44,327 bases of DNA from an uncultured Ruminococcus sp. (GCF_946415235.1 NZ_CAMKRR010000014.1:1-44327), one strand, 5' to 3'; shown: positions 17,428-25,915, numbered from the stretch's first letter. Program-made: numbers and translations. Notes: generated from the letters alone by a model not told the origin.

Positions 17428-17456
17428 ATTATACACTATTTTTCGCAAAAAGGGAA
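17428..17456 (-). promoter_or_regulatory. Possible promoter for zapA
   Basis: A consensus TATAAT on the minus strand (17433-17428) with a poor -35 (TTCCCT, 17456-17451) at 17 bases. An 8-bp inverted repeat (17416-17423 and 17482-17489) brackets it, which could mark an operator. Weak evidence. Confidence 0.35.
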
Positions 17457-17525
17457 GTGTTTTTTGAAAAAAATTTATTTTAGTGGTTAGTTTCCGATGA
17501 TTAGCTGCGCCGTCCCCTACATGGC

Positions 17526-18107
17526 TCAGTAATATCTCTTCAAGCCAATGACCTTGCCGAGGACTTCCACCTCATTGACGATTATGGGCTCCATAGTGGT
17601 ATTCTCGGGCTGGAGACGATAATGGCCTTTTTCCTTGAAGAAGCGCTTTACCGTAGCCTCCTCACGGTCTATAAAGGCAACTACGATATCGCCGTTTTCG
17701 GCGTAGTTCATGCGCTTTACTATTACTATATCACCGTCGAGTATGCCTGCGTCTATCATGCTTTCGCCGCGTACTTTCAGCGCAAAGAGCTCCTGCGGAT
17801 CTACTCCGGGAGCTTCAAAGCCTATATAACCCGTGATGTCCTCAACGGCTGTGATAGGCTGTCCTGCGGTGACCGTACCCATAACGGGAACCGATGTGGT
17901 GCCGCTGTTGGGCAGGCGGAGAGTGCGGTTGAGATTGCCTGTTTTCTCGATAAGGCCCTCACGGACGAGGGTCTCTATGTATCGGTGAGCTGTGGACGTG
18001 GACTTGAAGCCCATTGCGTCCATAATCTCCCTTACCGACGGGGACATACCGTCGCTCAGACGTGACTTTATATAGTTGAAAACAGCTATTTCCTTATCCT
18101 TAAGCAT
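17526..18107 (-). CDS. lexA: LexA repressor
   Basis: A 193-residue SOS repressor. The N-terminal winged helix (about 1-65, SPSVREIMDAMGFKSTSTAHRYI) binds operators; the C-terminal S24 domain carries the self-cleavage site Ala81-Gly82, nucleophile Ser116 (RGESMIDAG) and Lys154 (EATVKRFF). RecA-stimulated cleavage would derepress DNA-repair genes. The start lies one base after the murC stop (TGATATG), so the gene has no upstream space for the usual self-regulated promoter and operator; any such site must be inside or before murC. Confidence 0.95.
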   Translation of the reverse strand: MLKDKEIAVFNYIKSRLSDGMSPSVREIMDAMGFKSTSTAHRYIETLVREGLIEKTGNLNRTLRLPNSGTTSVPVMGTVTAGQPITAVEDITGYIGFEAPGVDPQELFALKVRGESMIDAGILDGDIVIVKRMNYAENGDIVVAFIDREEATVKRFFKEKGHYRLQPENTTMEPIIVNEVEVLGKVIGLKRYY

Positions 18108-18108
18108 A

Positions 18109-19527
18109 TCATTTCTCCTCCGAAAGCTTTTTCAGTATCATTTTCGCTATTTTGTATGCGTCGCCGCAGCCGAGAGTTATAACGAGGTCGCCCTCCTGTG
18201 CGTGTTCACAGATGTAGTCGCAAATCTGCTCAAAATTGGCGTATTTGCGCTCGTCAGTCCATTCTGCGGACTCGTCCTGCGGGAACCAGATACAATCGGG
18301 TATCTTTTCCGCAAGGTGGCGTGTGAAGATTCCGTAGGTGTTCTTCTCGCGGCTTCCCATAATATCAGTGAGAACCGCGTGGTCTGGTATCTGTAATACT
18401 CTTGCGAAGTCGTCAAGGAGCAGCTTTGTACGTGAGAAGGTGAAGGGCTGGAAAACTGCCCATACCTTATTGAAGTCCATCTCCATAGCGGCATTGAGGG
18501 TAGCTTCGAGCTCTGTGGGGTGGTGAGCGTAGTCGTCCACAACGGTTATGCCCTTTTCAAAGCCCAGCTTTTCAAATCGGCGCTTGGCACCGCGGAAGTC
18601 CTCAAGGCCTTTCTGTATGAACTCAAAGTCAACACCAACATAGCGTGAAGCGGCAACAGCAGCAAGGGAATTGAGCACATTGTGTATGCCCGCAACGTGG
18701 AGTGTTATTGTCCCGAGCTTTTCGCCCTTGTACATTGCGTCGTAGGTGGTGAGAAGTCCGTTTTCATGCTTTACGTTCTCGGGATAGTAGTCGCAGGAGC
18801 TGTCCTTGCCGAAGGTGATGATCTCCTTGCCGCTGATGCCCTCGAGGGACTTCATTGAATTGGCGTCAGAGCCGTTCACGATAATGCATTTTGAGGTATT
18901 CTCATTGAATTTATGGAATGACCTGATAATATTTTCCAGTGTTCCGAAGTAATCAAGGTGATCGGCGTCGATATTGAGGATAACGGATATATCGGGGAAG
19001 AATTTGAGGAAATGGTCCTCGAATTCGCAGGATTCGCACACCATTATATCGCTTTTGCCCGCAACGCCGCTTCCGCCTATGCATGGGAGTTTTCCACCGA
19101 TATATGCGGAGAGGTCAACCCCTGCGGTGAAGAGGATCTGCGTTATCATTGAGGTAGTTGAGGTCTTGCCGTGAGTTCCCGAAACACAGATTGCGTTGTC
19201 GTACCAACTTGTGACGATACCGAGAAGGTCTGCACGTTCAAGTACGGGTACTCCGCTTGCTCTTGCAGCCATGAGCTCGGGATTGTCTGCCATGATGGCG
19301 GCAGTGTGTACAATAAGGTCTGCGCCCTCGATATTTTCTGCTCTCTGACCGATGAAAACCGGGATACCCATTTTTCTTACTGCATCGAGTGTCTCTGTCT
19401 CGTTGTTGTCAGAGCCTGTGAGGTAATAGCCCTGTGAATGGAGTATCTGCGCCAGCGGATACATTCCCGAACCGCCTATACCGATGAAATGAATGTGCTT
19501 TTTGCCTTTTAAGATATTGATATCCAA
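18109..19527 (-). CDS. murC: UDP-N-acetylmuramate--L-alanine ligase
   Basis: A 472-residue Mur ligase adding L-alanine to UDP-MurNAc. The N-terminal Rossmann motif HFIGIGGSGMYPLAQ, ATP-binding loop SGTHGKTSTTSMI, central DADHLDYFG and C-terminal DDYAHHPTE are all present. The start is probably TTG at 19527, placed after AAAGGTGAT, which matches the extended ribosome-site consensus. A GTG at 19536 is in frame but would overlap that site. It is translationally linked to lexA. It is separate from the dcw cluster, which lacks its own murC. Confidence 0.93.
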   Translation of the reverse strand: MDINILKGKKHIHFIGIGGSGMYPLAQILHSQGYYLTGSDNNETETLDAVRKMGIPVFIGQRAENIEGADLIVHTAAIMADNPELMAARASGVPVLERADLLGIVTSWYDNAICVSGTHGKTSTTSMITQILFTAGVDLSAYIGGKLPCIGGSGVAGKSDIMVCESCEFEDHFLKFFPDISVILNIDADHLDYFGTLENIIRSFHKFNENTSKCIIVNGSDANSMKSLEGISGKEIITFGKDSSCDYYPENVKHENGLLTTYDAMYKGEKLGTITLHVAGIHNVLNSLAAVAASRYVGVDFEFIQKGLEDFRGAKRRFEKLGFEKGITVVDDYAHHPTELEATLNAAMEMDFNKVWAVFQPFTFSRTKLLLDDFARVLQIPDHAVLTDIMGSREKNTYGIFTRHLAEKIPDCIWFPQDESAEWTDERKYANFEQICDYICEHAQEGDLVITLGCGDAYKIAKMILKKLSEEK

Positions 19528-19565
19528 AACGATCACCTTTCCTGAATAAAAGAATTAAAAGGGGG

Positions 19566-19619
19566 TATGCTCTCCGAGCATGAAAGTGTGCGGAACGGTT
19601 TTCACCGTTCTGTCACAGA
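19566..19619 (-). other. Two hairpins in the murC leader
   Basis: On the leader side of murC, GAACGGT and ACCGTTC (19593-19599 with 19604-19610) form a 7-bp stem with a 4-base loop, and ATGCTC/GAGCAT form a 6-bp stem with a 3-base loop next to it. A third pairing, TTCTG-TGA-CAGAA, would compete with the first. No U-tract follows on the minus strand. This may be a regulatory leader or a bound operator; there is no direct proof. Confidence 0.4.
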
Positions 19620-19658
19620 ATTATTATAAAATTTTATCCCTCATTTCGTCTAAAGCGC

Positions 19659-19687
19659 TTGCAATTTTACAAAATGTGAGGTATAAT
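19659..19687 (+). promoter_or_regulatory. Promoter for spoVG
   Basis: TTGCAA (19659-19664), a 17-base spacer and TATAAT (19682-19687). It looks like a sigma-A promoter, leaving a leader of about 90 bases before spoVG. In Bacillus spoVG is transcribed by sigma-H, whose consensus is not obvious here. Confidence 0.7.
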
Positions 19688-19785
19688 AGTTTATAGGTTT
19701 ACTTTCTGCCGAAATTAATGGTTATAAATATAAATTAATTCGGTGCGTGTACCGTGAGTCACAAAGACTGACAAGGAGGAAAACA

Positions 19786-20085
19786 ATGGAAATCACAGAT
19801 GTAAAGATCAGAAAGATCATGTCTGACGGCAGGCTCAGAGCAGTCGTTTCGGTAACTATCGACGAACTGTTTGCCGTACATGACATCAAGGTGGTGCAGG
19901 GCGACGAGAGGCTTTTCGTAGCAATGCCGAGCAGAAAGGACGAGAACGGAGTATTCCGTGACATCGTTCATCCTATATCAGCTTCCGCAAGAAAGCTTTT
20001 CGAGGAGACCATACTTGACGCATATGAAAGACAGCTTGCTGTGCTCGAGACAGAACAGCCCGAGGGAAGCGAAGAAGCTGTCTGA
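19786..20085 (+). CDS. spoVG: Septation/RNA- and DNA-binding regulator SpoVG
   Basis: A 99-residue SpoVG protein beginning MEITDVKIRKI and containing VSVTIDELFAVHDIKVVQG, VAMPSRKDENGVFRDIVHPI and a short acidic tail. SpoVG is a conserved nucleic acid-binding regulator of septation, capsule and stress genes; it is not restricted to spore formers. ATG 19786 follows AAGGAGG at 19773-19779; the longer upstream frame has no ribosome site. It is monocistronic between a promoter and a terminator. Confidence 0.95.
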   Translation: MEITDVKIRKIMSDGRLRAVVSVTIDELFAVHDIKVVQGDERLFVAMPSRKDENGVFRDIVHPISASARKLFEETILDAYERQLAVLETEQPEGSEEAV

Positions 20086-20100
20086 TATAAGTCAGACACC

Positions 20101-20127
20101 AAGACCTGCGATATGCAGGTCTTTTTG
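20101..20127 (+). terminator. Intrinsic terminator after spoVG
   Basis: AAGACCTGC (20101-20109) pairs with GCAGGTCTT (20115-20123), loop GATAT, followed by T residues. It separates spoVG from the convergent Nudix gene. Confidence 0.9.
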
Positions 20128-20664
20128 TTATATACCCAGCATACGTGCTGCCTTGAGGACAGCAATCTGCGTCTTTCCGTCACGGATAGTTCCGTCCATT
20201 ACCTGCTTTACAGCCTCCGAGAGAGGTATCCTCTCAACGTCGAGGAACTCGTCCGGATCAAGGCTCTGACTGCTGAAGGTGAGTCCTTTGGCAAGGTACA
20301 TATATGTTATCTCGGTGTTGTATGCGGGTGTGGGGAGCATTTCTCCCAGGTAGATATATTCCTTGCAGGTATAGCCTGTTTCCTCGAGGAGCTCGCGCCT
20401 TCCGCATTCGCCGTGATCCTCGCCCTTTTCGAGCTTGCCTGCAGGGACTTCCCGTGTAACGGTCTGAAATGGGTAGCGGAACTGCTTCACGAGAAATATC
20501 TCGTTATTCTCGGTTATGGGTATCACGCATACACCGCCGTTATGGTGGAGTACGTCACGTACAGCAGTCTTGCTGTTTTCGAGCTCTGCCTTATCGTGAG
20601 TGATGGTGAAGATGGGACCTTCGTAGATAAGGTCGCTGGATATGGTTTTTTCCTGTAAATGCAT
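20128..20664 (-). CDS. nudF: Nudix hydrolase, ADP-ribose pyrophosphatase type
   Basis: A 178-residue Nudix protein with the complete box GKLEKGEDHGECGRRELLEETG and the downstream LGEMLPTPAYNTEITYMYLAKG, whose proline region after the box is typical of ADP-ribose pyrophosphatases (NudF/YqkG). The expected reaction is ADP-ribose to AMP and ribose-5-phosphate. ATG 20664 is chosen because GGAG lies eight bases upstream; ATG 20670 overlaps the yfhO stop and sits too close to that site. Second gene of the yfhO transcript. Confidence 0.88.
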   Translation of the reverse strand: MHLQEKTISSDLIYEGPIFTITHDKAELENSKTAVRDVLHHNGGVCVIPITENNEIFLVKQFRYPFQTVTREVPAGKLEKGEDHGECGRRELLEETGYTCKEYIYLGEMLPTPAYNTEITYMYLAKGLTFSSQSLDPDEFLDVERIPLSEAVKQVMDGTIRDGKTQIAVLKAARMLGI

Positions 20665-20666
20665 GA

Positions 20667-23189
20667 TCATTTCTCCTTTTTATTGAAAAGACTGTCACAG
20701 TGCTCCTGTGCGGCCTTTATTTTCTGACATGAAGTATAGCCGTAGAAGTGCCTGAATGGATAAGGCTCATTTTTGCCGCCCTTTTTGCGGAAAATGAGCA
20801 GGTAAAGTATGAGTACTGCCGCTGCGCAGGCGCTTATTATGATACCCTCACTGAGGTAGGGGGTCCTGTAACGGAAAACGATATTATTCTTTCCCTTATC
20901 GGCTCTTACAGCCATAAATCCCTCGTTCACCCGTTCTATATCGGCTTTTCTGCCGTTTACCTCGGCGCTCCAGCCGCTGCTGCAGGGAACGCTGAAAAAT
21001 ACGAGCTGAGGACTTTCAAGTTCGATCACTGAGCGGAATCCCTTTGAGTCGTATGAAAAGCTCTCGGCGCAGCACTGCTGCTTCTGGCGGCAGAAAAACT
21101 CGTAGGTCTTACGGTTTATGGCAGGGTAGTACTCAGGGTCGAACTCCGTAAGAATATCCCTGTATTTTTCAGCCTGTTCATCTGTGAGGACAAGTGACCT
21201 TATCATTATGACCTCGCGCTGGACGGGGCTTTTCTTTCTTGCTTCCGCCTGAGTGATATATGAATCGTAAGCCCAGCCCATGGGAATGAAGAACTTGTTT
21301 TCATATACCTCGAAATTTGCTGTATCACCCACGTATTCAAAGCCTGTAAGCTCATCGGGTATGATAACGCTGCTGATGTCCTCTTCCTCGGGATCGTTAT
21401 TCGTATGTCTTGTCTGTTCGGAGGATACTCCCGAAACAAGGCTGCTGTAGCTGTTTCCCTCTGACTTCTCCTTGTAGAAGTATTTGACGGAGAGGAGGCT
21501 CCTCAGTCCGTAGTGATGCAGTGAAGGCCTTGAAGCAACGTCACGCCTTATGCCGATAAAGCTGTAGAAGTCCATTATGGACGGTGAGACAACGCTGTGA
21601 AACGCTCTTATGGAGGGAAGTCCCCATATCATAGAGGCGTTCTCGGTGTTGAAGCCCGTATCTGTGCGGAAGAAATTGCTGCTGTCGGTCTTTTCGCAGA
21701 CCTCGTCCTCATAGTCTATGAAGGTGTCAATGTAGTGCTCTGCGGAGCTTACGCTGCTTGCGGAGTAAAGTGTTGTGGTGAACATACATATTATGGACGC
21801 CGCTGATGTGACAAATACCATGAAAGCTGTGCTCAGCGTACCCTTTTTCTTTCTTCGCAGTATATGATATGCACAGACGAGGAGCACTGCCGCCGCTGCG
21901 ACAGTTGCCCAGAAATACGGGATATCATCGGGCATGGAGAAAAGCTTCGGTTTTTCGCCGTTTTCGGGCTTTCTCGGAAGTATGCCGATAACTGCATATA
22001 CCGCCAGCACTGCGGCGCTGGCTTTAAGTCCGATGAAGCTGTCGGAGCCTTCGTCGTCAAGGGTATGTGCGGTCATCATAGCCATTATCAGTATTGGCAT
22101 ATAGAACCAGCGTGCATAATAGTAGGAGTTGAGCGCCTGAAAAAGCGAGTTGAGCACGGGAACGAATGCGAATAATATGCATACCGCCGTGAGCCTTGAA
22201 GCCCAGTGCTTTTTCCTCATATGCATGAAGGATATGACGCCTGTCATGGAGAACAGCGGCAGGTATCCGCCTATGGAAGCCCATGTTTCATAGTTCTGAC
22301 TGAAAAGTATGGGGTATCCCGGGGGATCGCAGGGCATGAAGAAGCTCTGTATTATATGCGGTACGAGGGTTCTGTCTGCGTAGGATATCATTTCCGTACC
22401 GTAAAGGTGCTCGTTCAGCCGGGAATTCCCTATAAGCGCCATAGCCGACGGGAGAAGAATGAACGCTGACATAAGGGTTCCGAGGACTGCTTCGGCAAGA
22501 AGCCGCAGGAAGCCGCGCCATGATATGCGGAAATCAGGATTTTTCATGCGGCAAAGGAAGTAAATAACGAGGAATACCGCCTGACCTGCAAAGAAATAGT
22601 AGTTTATACACGCCATAAGCGCAGTTGTCAGTGCAAAAACGCCTCGGCGTCGGTTGTTCACGCATTCCTCCAGCGCTATGAGCATCAGGGGGAAAAATGC
22701 GGTAACGTCCTGAAAATGATTGAAAAATACGTTGTATATCTGAAATCCCGAGAAGGAATAGAGCAGAGCTCCCGTGAGAGCGGCATTTTTCCCGCGGACA
22801 AACCTGCGTATAAAAGCATAGGCGGTCAAGGAAGCCGTGCCGTGCTTTAAAGCGAGCACAACAGGCATTGCATAGAGCATAAGACTTCGGGGAAGAAGGG
22901 CTGTCAGCCAGAAAAAGGGACTTCCGAACAGGTAGAAGGAGTATGAGGTCATGAAGTCCGAGCCGAGATCCGTGAGCCAGTTCCAGCCGAACTGACCGCT
23001 CCGCACCGCCGAGTTCGCAAGGCAGTAAAAGGGTATCTGCTGGGCGTTGTAGTCGCCGTAGTATATGAAATACCCATGCTCCGTCAGCATCATGGGAAGC
23101 AGCGAGAACAGCATAGTTCCGAAGCCTATGAGGAATGCTGTCAGGTATTTTTCTTTTGTACAGCCGTGCGTCATAAAGCTCCTTTTCAC
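20667..23189 (-). CDS. YfhO family multispanning membrane protein
   Basis: An 840-residue membrane protein with some twelve helices in residues 1-480, a large external domain (about 500-780), and a last helix before the C-terminus (GIIISACAAAVLILYLLIF). The YfhO pattern is visible in YYGDYNAQQIPFYCLANSAVR, DLGSDFMTSYSFYLFGSPFF and LYSFSGFQIYNVFFNHFQDV. Family members resemble GT-C glycosyltransferases; in Bacillus and Listeria they add sugars to lipoteichoic acid. The acceptor here is unknown. The start is GTG 23189 with GGAG eight bases upstream; an ATG five codons later is an alternative. Confidence 0.85.
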   Translation of the reverse strand: MKRSFMTHGCTKEKYLTAFLIGFGTMLFSLLPMMLTEHGYFIYYGDYNAQQIPFYCLANSAVRSGQFGWNWLTDLGSDFMTSYSFYLFGSPFFWLTALLPRSLMLYAMPVVLALKHGTASLTAYAFIRRFVRGKNAALTGALLYSFSGFQIYNVFFNHFQDVTAFFPLMLIALEECVNNRRRGVFALTTALMACINYYFFAGQAVFLVIYFLCRMKNPDFRISWRGFLRLLAEAVLGTLMSAFILLPSAMALIGNSRLNEHLYGTEMISYADRTLVPHIIQSFFMPCDPPGYPILFSQNYETWASIGGYLPLFSMTGVISFMHMRKKHWASRLTAVCILFAFVPVLNSLFQALNSYYYARWFYMPILIMAMMTAHTLDDEGSDSFIGLKASAAVLAVYAVIGILPRKPENGEKPKLFSMPDDIPYFWATVAAAAVLLVCAYHILRRKKKGTLSTAFMVFVTSAASIICMFTTTLYSASSVSSAEHYIDTFIDYEDEVCEKTDSSNFFRTDTGFNTENASMIWGLPSIRAFHSVVSPSIMDFYSFIGIRRDVASRPSLHHYGLRSLLSVKYFYKEKSEGNSYSSLVSGVSSEQTRHTNNDPEEEDISSVIIPDELTGFEYVGDTANFEVYENKFFIPMGWAYDSYITQAEARKKSPVQREVIMIRSLVLTDEQAEKYRDILTEFDPEYYPAINRKTYEFFCRQKQQCCAESFSYDSKGFRSVIELESPQLVFFSVPCSSGWSAEVNGRKADIERVNEGFMAVRADKGKNNIVFRYRTPYLSEGIIISACAAAVLILYLLIFRKKGGKNEPYPFRHFYGYTSCQKIKAAQEHCDSLFNKKEK

Positions 23190-23224
23190 AATAGTGTCTC
23201 CTTTAAAAACAGATATACATATGA

Positions 23225-23253
23225 ATTATACCACAAACGGCTCGGAAATGCAA
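23225..23253 (-). promoter_or_regulatory. Extended -10 promoter for yfhO
   Basis: Minus strand TTGCAT (23253-23248), a 17-base spacer ending in TGG, then TATAAT (23230-23225). The 15 bases CGTTTGTGGTATAAT here are identical to the thiI promoter core. Confidence 0.8.
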
Positions 23254-23310
23254 CAAAAAACGAATATATTTTCGATTTTTCATATTTTGTCCGCTTATGC
23301 AGTGCGGCGG

Positions 23311-23339
23311 TTGCTTTTTTTTTAATAGTGTGGTATAAT
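23311..23339 (+). promoter_or_regulatory. Extended -10 promoter for the cysteine desulfurase gene
   Basis: TTGCTT (23311-23316), a 17-base spacer and TGGTATAAT (TATAAT at 23334-23339). It is divergent from the yfhO promoter within a 187-base gap. Confidence 0.8.
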
Positions 23340-23376
23340 AAAAAGAATGTTTATGACAAAGGAATGAATTACGGAA

Positions 23377-24507
23377 ATGGAAGTTTACCTTGACAATGCG
23401 GCTACCACAAAGCCCTGCGCGGAAGCTGTCGCGGCGGCTGTGGTCGCAATGGCCGAAAAATACGGCAATCCCTCGTCGCTCCACCGTGCGGGACTTAATG
23501 CCCAGCTGCTCGTTGACGACGCAAGAAAAGCCATAGCTTCGGCAATAGGCGCTGACAGCGATAATATATACTTTACATCGGGCGCTACCGAGAGCAATAA
23601 TCTTGCACTCCGCGGAGCTTCGGCTGCTTACGGAAGAAAGAGAAAAAAGATAGTCATTTCTGCGGTTGAGCACGCTTCCGTTGAGGAGACTGCCGCAGAC
23701 CTCGGAGCAAAGGGCTTTGAGATCGTGAGAGTTTCTCCCCGTGAGGACGGGCGGTACTATGCGGCTGACTTTGTCAGTGCCTGCGATGATGATACCTGCC
23801 TTATCAGCATGATGTACGTAAATAACGAAACAGGCTATATTCTCCCCGTAAAGGAGACATTTTCCGCGGTAAAGCGCAAATATCCCGATATCATCACCCA
23901 TACGGACTGCGTACAGGCTTTCATGAAGCTGCCTGTCAGGGCAAATGCGCTCTGCGCCGATCTTATATCCCTCAGCGGTCACAAGATACACGGCGGCAAG
24001 GGCGTGGGAGCTTTATACATTAAAAAAGGAGTCCGCGTACTTCCCGTTATAACGGGCGGCAAGCAGGAAAAGGGCATACGCTCGGGTACTGAGAGCGTTC
24101 CCATGATAGCGGCTTTCGGAGCGGCTGTGAAGAAGCTTTCTCCCACGATAACGGAGCGCTATGAAAAGGTAAGCGGACTAAAAGCTTATCTGCTGGACAA
24201 GCTCAGCGGTATAGAGGGAGTAACTGTGAACTCTCCCGAGGACGGCTCGCCTTATGTGGTGAATATTTCGGCAGTTGGCAAGCGCTCGGAGATAATGCTG
24301 CACTTTCTCGAAAGCAGGGAGATATATGTTTCCAGCGGTTCTGCCTGTTCAAAGGGACAGCAGAGCGGAGTCCTCGGACAGTTCGGAATAAAGGACAAAC
24401 GTGCGGACAGCGCTCTGAGGGTAAGCATGACCGCCGAGACCACCGAGGAGGAGCTTGATATCTTCTGCAAGGCTCTCCGCGAGGGCATGGAAAAGGTGAG
24501 AGGATAA
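23377..24507 (+). CDS. Cysteine desulfurase, NifS/IscS family
   Basis: A 376-residue pyridoxal-phosphate enzyme releasing sulfur from cysteine as persulfide. The start MEVYLDNAATTKP, the ESNNLALRG region, HTDCVQAFMKLPV, the PLP lysine K203 in SGHKIHGGKG, and the catalytic C324 in SSGSACSKGQ are all present. Its neighbour thiI suggests it is the dedicated sulfur donor for 4-thiouridine in tRNA, as NifZ is in Bacillus, although wider Fe-S use is possible. It has its own promoter. There is no obvious ribosome site stronger than GGAAATGG-like sequence upstream of the ATG. Confidence 0.92.
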   Translation: MEVYLDNAATTKPCAEAVAAAVVAMAEKYGNPSSLHRAGLNAQLLVDDARKAIASAIGADSDNIYFTSGATESNNLALRGASAAYGRKRKKIVISAVEHASVEETAADLGAKGFEIVRVSPREDGRYYAADFVSACDDDTCLISMMYVNNETGYILPVKETFSAVKRKYPDIITHTDCVQAFMKLPVRANALCADLISLSGHKIHGGKGVGALYIKKGVRVLPVITGGKQEKGIRSGTESVPMIAAFGAAVKKLSPTITERYEKVSGLKAYLLDKLSGIEGVTVNSPEDGSPYVVNISAVGKRSEIMLHFLESREIYVSSGSACSKGQQSGVLGQFGIKDKRADSALRVSMTAETTEEELDIFCKALREGMEKVRG

Positions 24508-24553
24508 TACACATTAAGGGTAAATAACTTTTTTTGGTGGTCGGAAGTGGCTG

Positions 24554-24672
24554 GGCGTTTGCGTAATTGCCTCGAACTACAAACACAAATTCTGTCAAGA
24601 CCGCTGTTTACGGCGCTTGTTACAGTCTTGACTGAATTTGCGTTTGTGGTATAATAAGCAATTGCGAACGAC
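24554..24672. repeat. Long imperfect inverted repeat containing the thiI promoter
   Basis: Positions 24579-24601 and 24625-24647 are 23-base inverted arms matching at 21 of 23 positions, separated by 23 bases. Beyond them a weaker match continues (GTTTGCGTAATTGC on the left against GCAATTGCGAAC on the right, complemented). The right arm contains the -35 box of the thiI promoter; the left arm mirrors it as TTGACA on the minus strand. The 229-base gap it occupies has no gene. Confidence 0.7.
24628..24655 (+). promoter_or_regulatory. Promoter for thiI
   Basis: TTGACT (24628-24633), a 16-base spacer ending TGG, and TATAAT (24650-24655). thiI can thus be transcribed separately from the upstream desulfurase gene. 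Confidence 0.8.
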
Positions 24673-24736
24673 AGGCATTCAATAAACCACAATAATCTTC
24701 ACATAACCCATATTAATATAGTATAGGAGAAACGGA

Positions 24737-25915
24737 ATGAAAGAACTGATACTTGTAAAATACGGAGAAATGGCACTGAAGGGTCTCAACAAAAAGACCT
24801 TTGAGGATATGCTCATAAAGAACATAAAGCGAAGACTGAAGCCCCTCGGTCACTTTCAGCTGACCAGCGCTCAGTCCACAACATATATAACTCCTCTGGA
24901 CGAGGATATCGACCTCAACGAGGCAGCTGACCGCGTAGGCAAGATATTCGGCATAGCGGCTTACTGCCGCGCCTGCGTATGCGAGAAGGACTTCGATGAC
25001 ATATGCAGCAAGAGCTACGAGTACCTTGAGGATGTACTCAGCTGTGCAAAGACCTTCAAGGTCAACGCAAAGCGCTCGGACAAGGCTTTTCCCATGAAAT
25101 CCCCCGAGATATGCATGGAGCTTGGCGGAAAGCTTCTTGAAAAGTTCCCGCACCTTACAGTAGACGTAAAAAACCCCGAGGTCACGGTAACTGTTGAGAT
25201 ACGCGACGAGAACGCCTTTGTCCACGCCGAGAATATCAAGGGCGCGGGAGGACTTCCCGTGGGAAGCAGCGGCAAGGCAATGCTTCTGCTGTCAGGCGGT
25301 ATAGACAGCCCTGTAGCAGGCTATATGATGGCAAAGCGCGGAATACACATCACGGCTATCCACTATGTGAGCCCGCCCTATACCTCAGACCGTGCACAGC
25401 TCAAGGTCGAGCAGCTCTGTCAGAAGCTTACGGACTACTGCGGCGGCATCGCCTTCTACTGTGTGCCCTTTACCGAGCTTCAGGAAGCCATAAAGGACCA
25501 CTGCCCCGAGGAGTTTTTTACTATTATAATGAGAAGGCTCATGATGGAGATAGCACAGCGCATCGCCGAAAAGGACAACTGCCTTGCACTTATCACAGGC
25601 GAGAGCGTGGGACAGGTGGCAAGTCAGACAATGGCAGCAATGGTCTGCACCGATGCTGTATGCCGTATACCCGTATTCCGTCCCTGCGTAGGCATGGACA
25701 AGACCGAGATAATCGAGATCGCGCGTAAAATAGATACATTTGACACTTCCGTGCTCCCTTATGAGGACTGCTGCACTGTGTTCACACCACGTCACCCGAA
25801 GGTAAGACCTCAGCTGGCGGATATCGAAAAAGCACAGAACAGCTTTGATTTTGAGCCGCTTATACAGAAAGCCGTTGAGGGAACGATAATGAAGACCTTC
25901 AATTACGGAGATTAA
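24737..25915 (+). CDS. thiI: tRNA 4-thiouridine synthase ThiI
   Basis: A 392-residue ThiI without the C-terminal rhodanese domain of the E. coli protein, as is usual in Firmicutes. An N-terminal ferredoxin-like and THUMP region (about 1-165) binds tRNA. The PP-loop SGGIDSP starts near S186 and activates U8 as an adenylate. The C-terminal ESVGQVASQT and PCVGMDKTEI motifs are typical. The sulfur probably comes from the adjacent desulfurase. GGAG sits nine bases before the ATG. Confidence 0.95.
   Translation: MKELILVKYGEMALKGLNKKTFEDMLIKNIKRRLKPLGHFQLTSAQSTTYITPLDEDIDLNEAADRVGKIFGIAAYCRACVCEKDFDDICSKSYEYLEDVLSCAKTFKVNAKRSDKAFPMKSPEICMELGGKLLEKFPHLTVDVKNPEVTVTVEIRDENAFVHAENIKGAGGLPVGSSGKAMLLLSGGIDSPVAGYMMAKRGIHITAIHYVSPPYTSDRAQLKVEQLCQKLTDYCGGIAFYCVPFTELQEAIKDHCPEEFFTIIMRRLMMEIAQRIAEKDNCLALITGESVGQVASQTMAAMVCTDAVCRIPVFRPCVGMDKTEIIEIARKIDTFDTSVLPYEDCCTVFTPRHPKVRPQLADIEKAQNSFDFEPLIQKAVEGTIMKTFNYGD

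Noticed and set aside
19593-19610. GAACGGT-TTTC-ACCGTTC as a LexA box upstream of murC-lexA
   Set aside because: Clostridial and Bacillus LexA sites have GAAC and GTTC/GTTT four bases apart; here the spacing is ten, so a hairpin is the better reading.
24203-24692. Minus-strand open frames across the desulfurase end and thiI upstream gap
   Set aside because: They overlap a clear gene and an inverted repeat, lack ribosome sites and look like no known protein.
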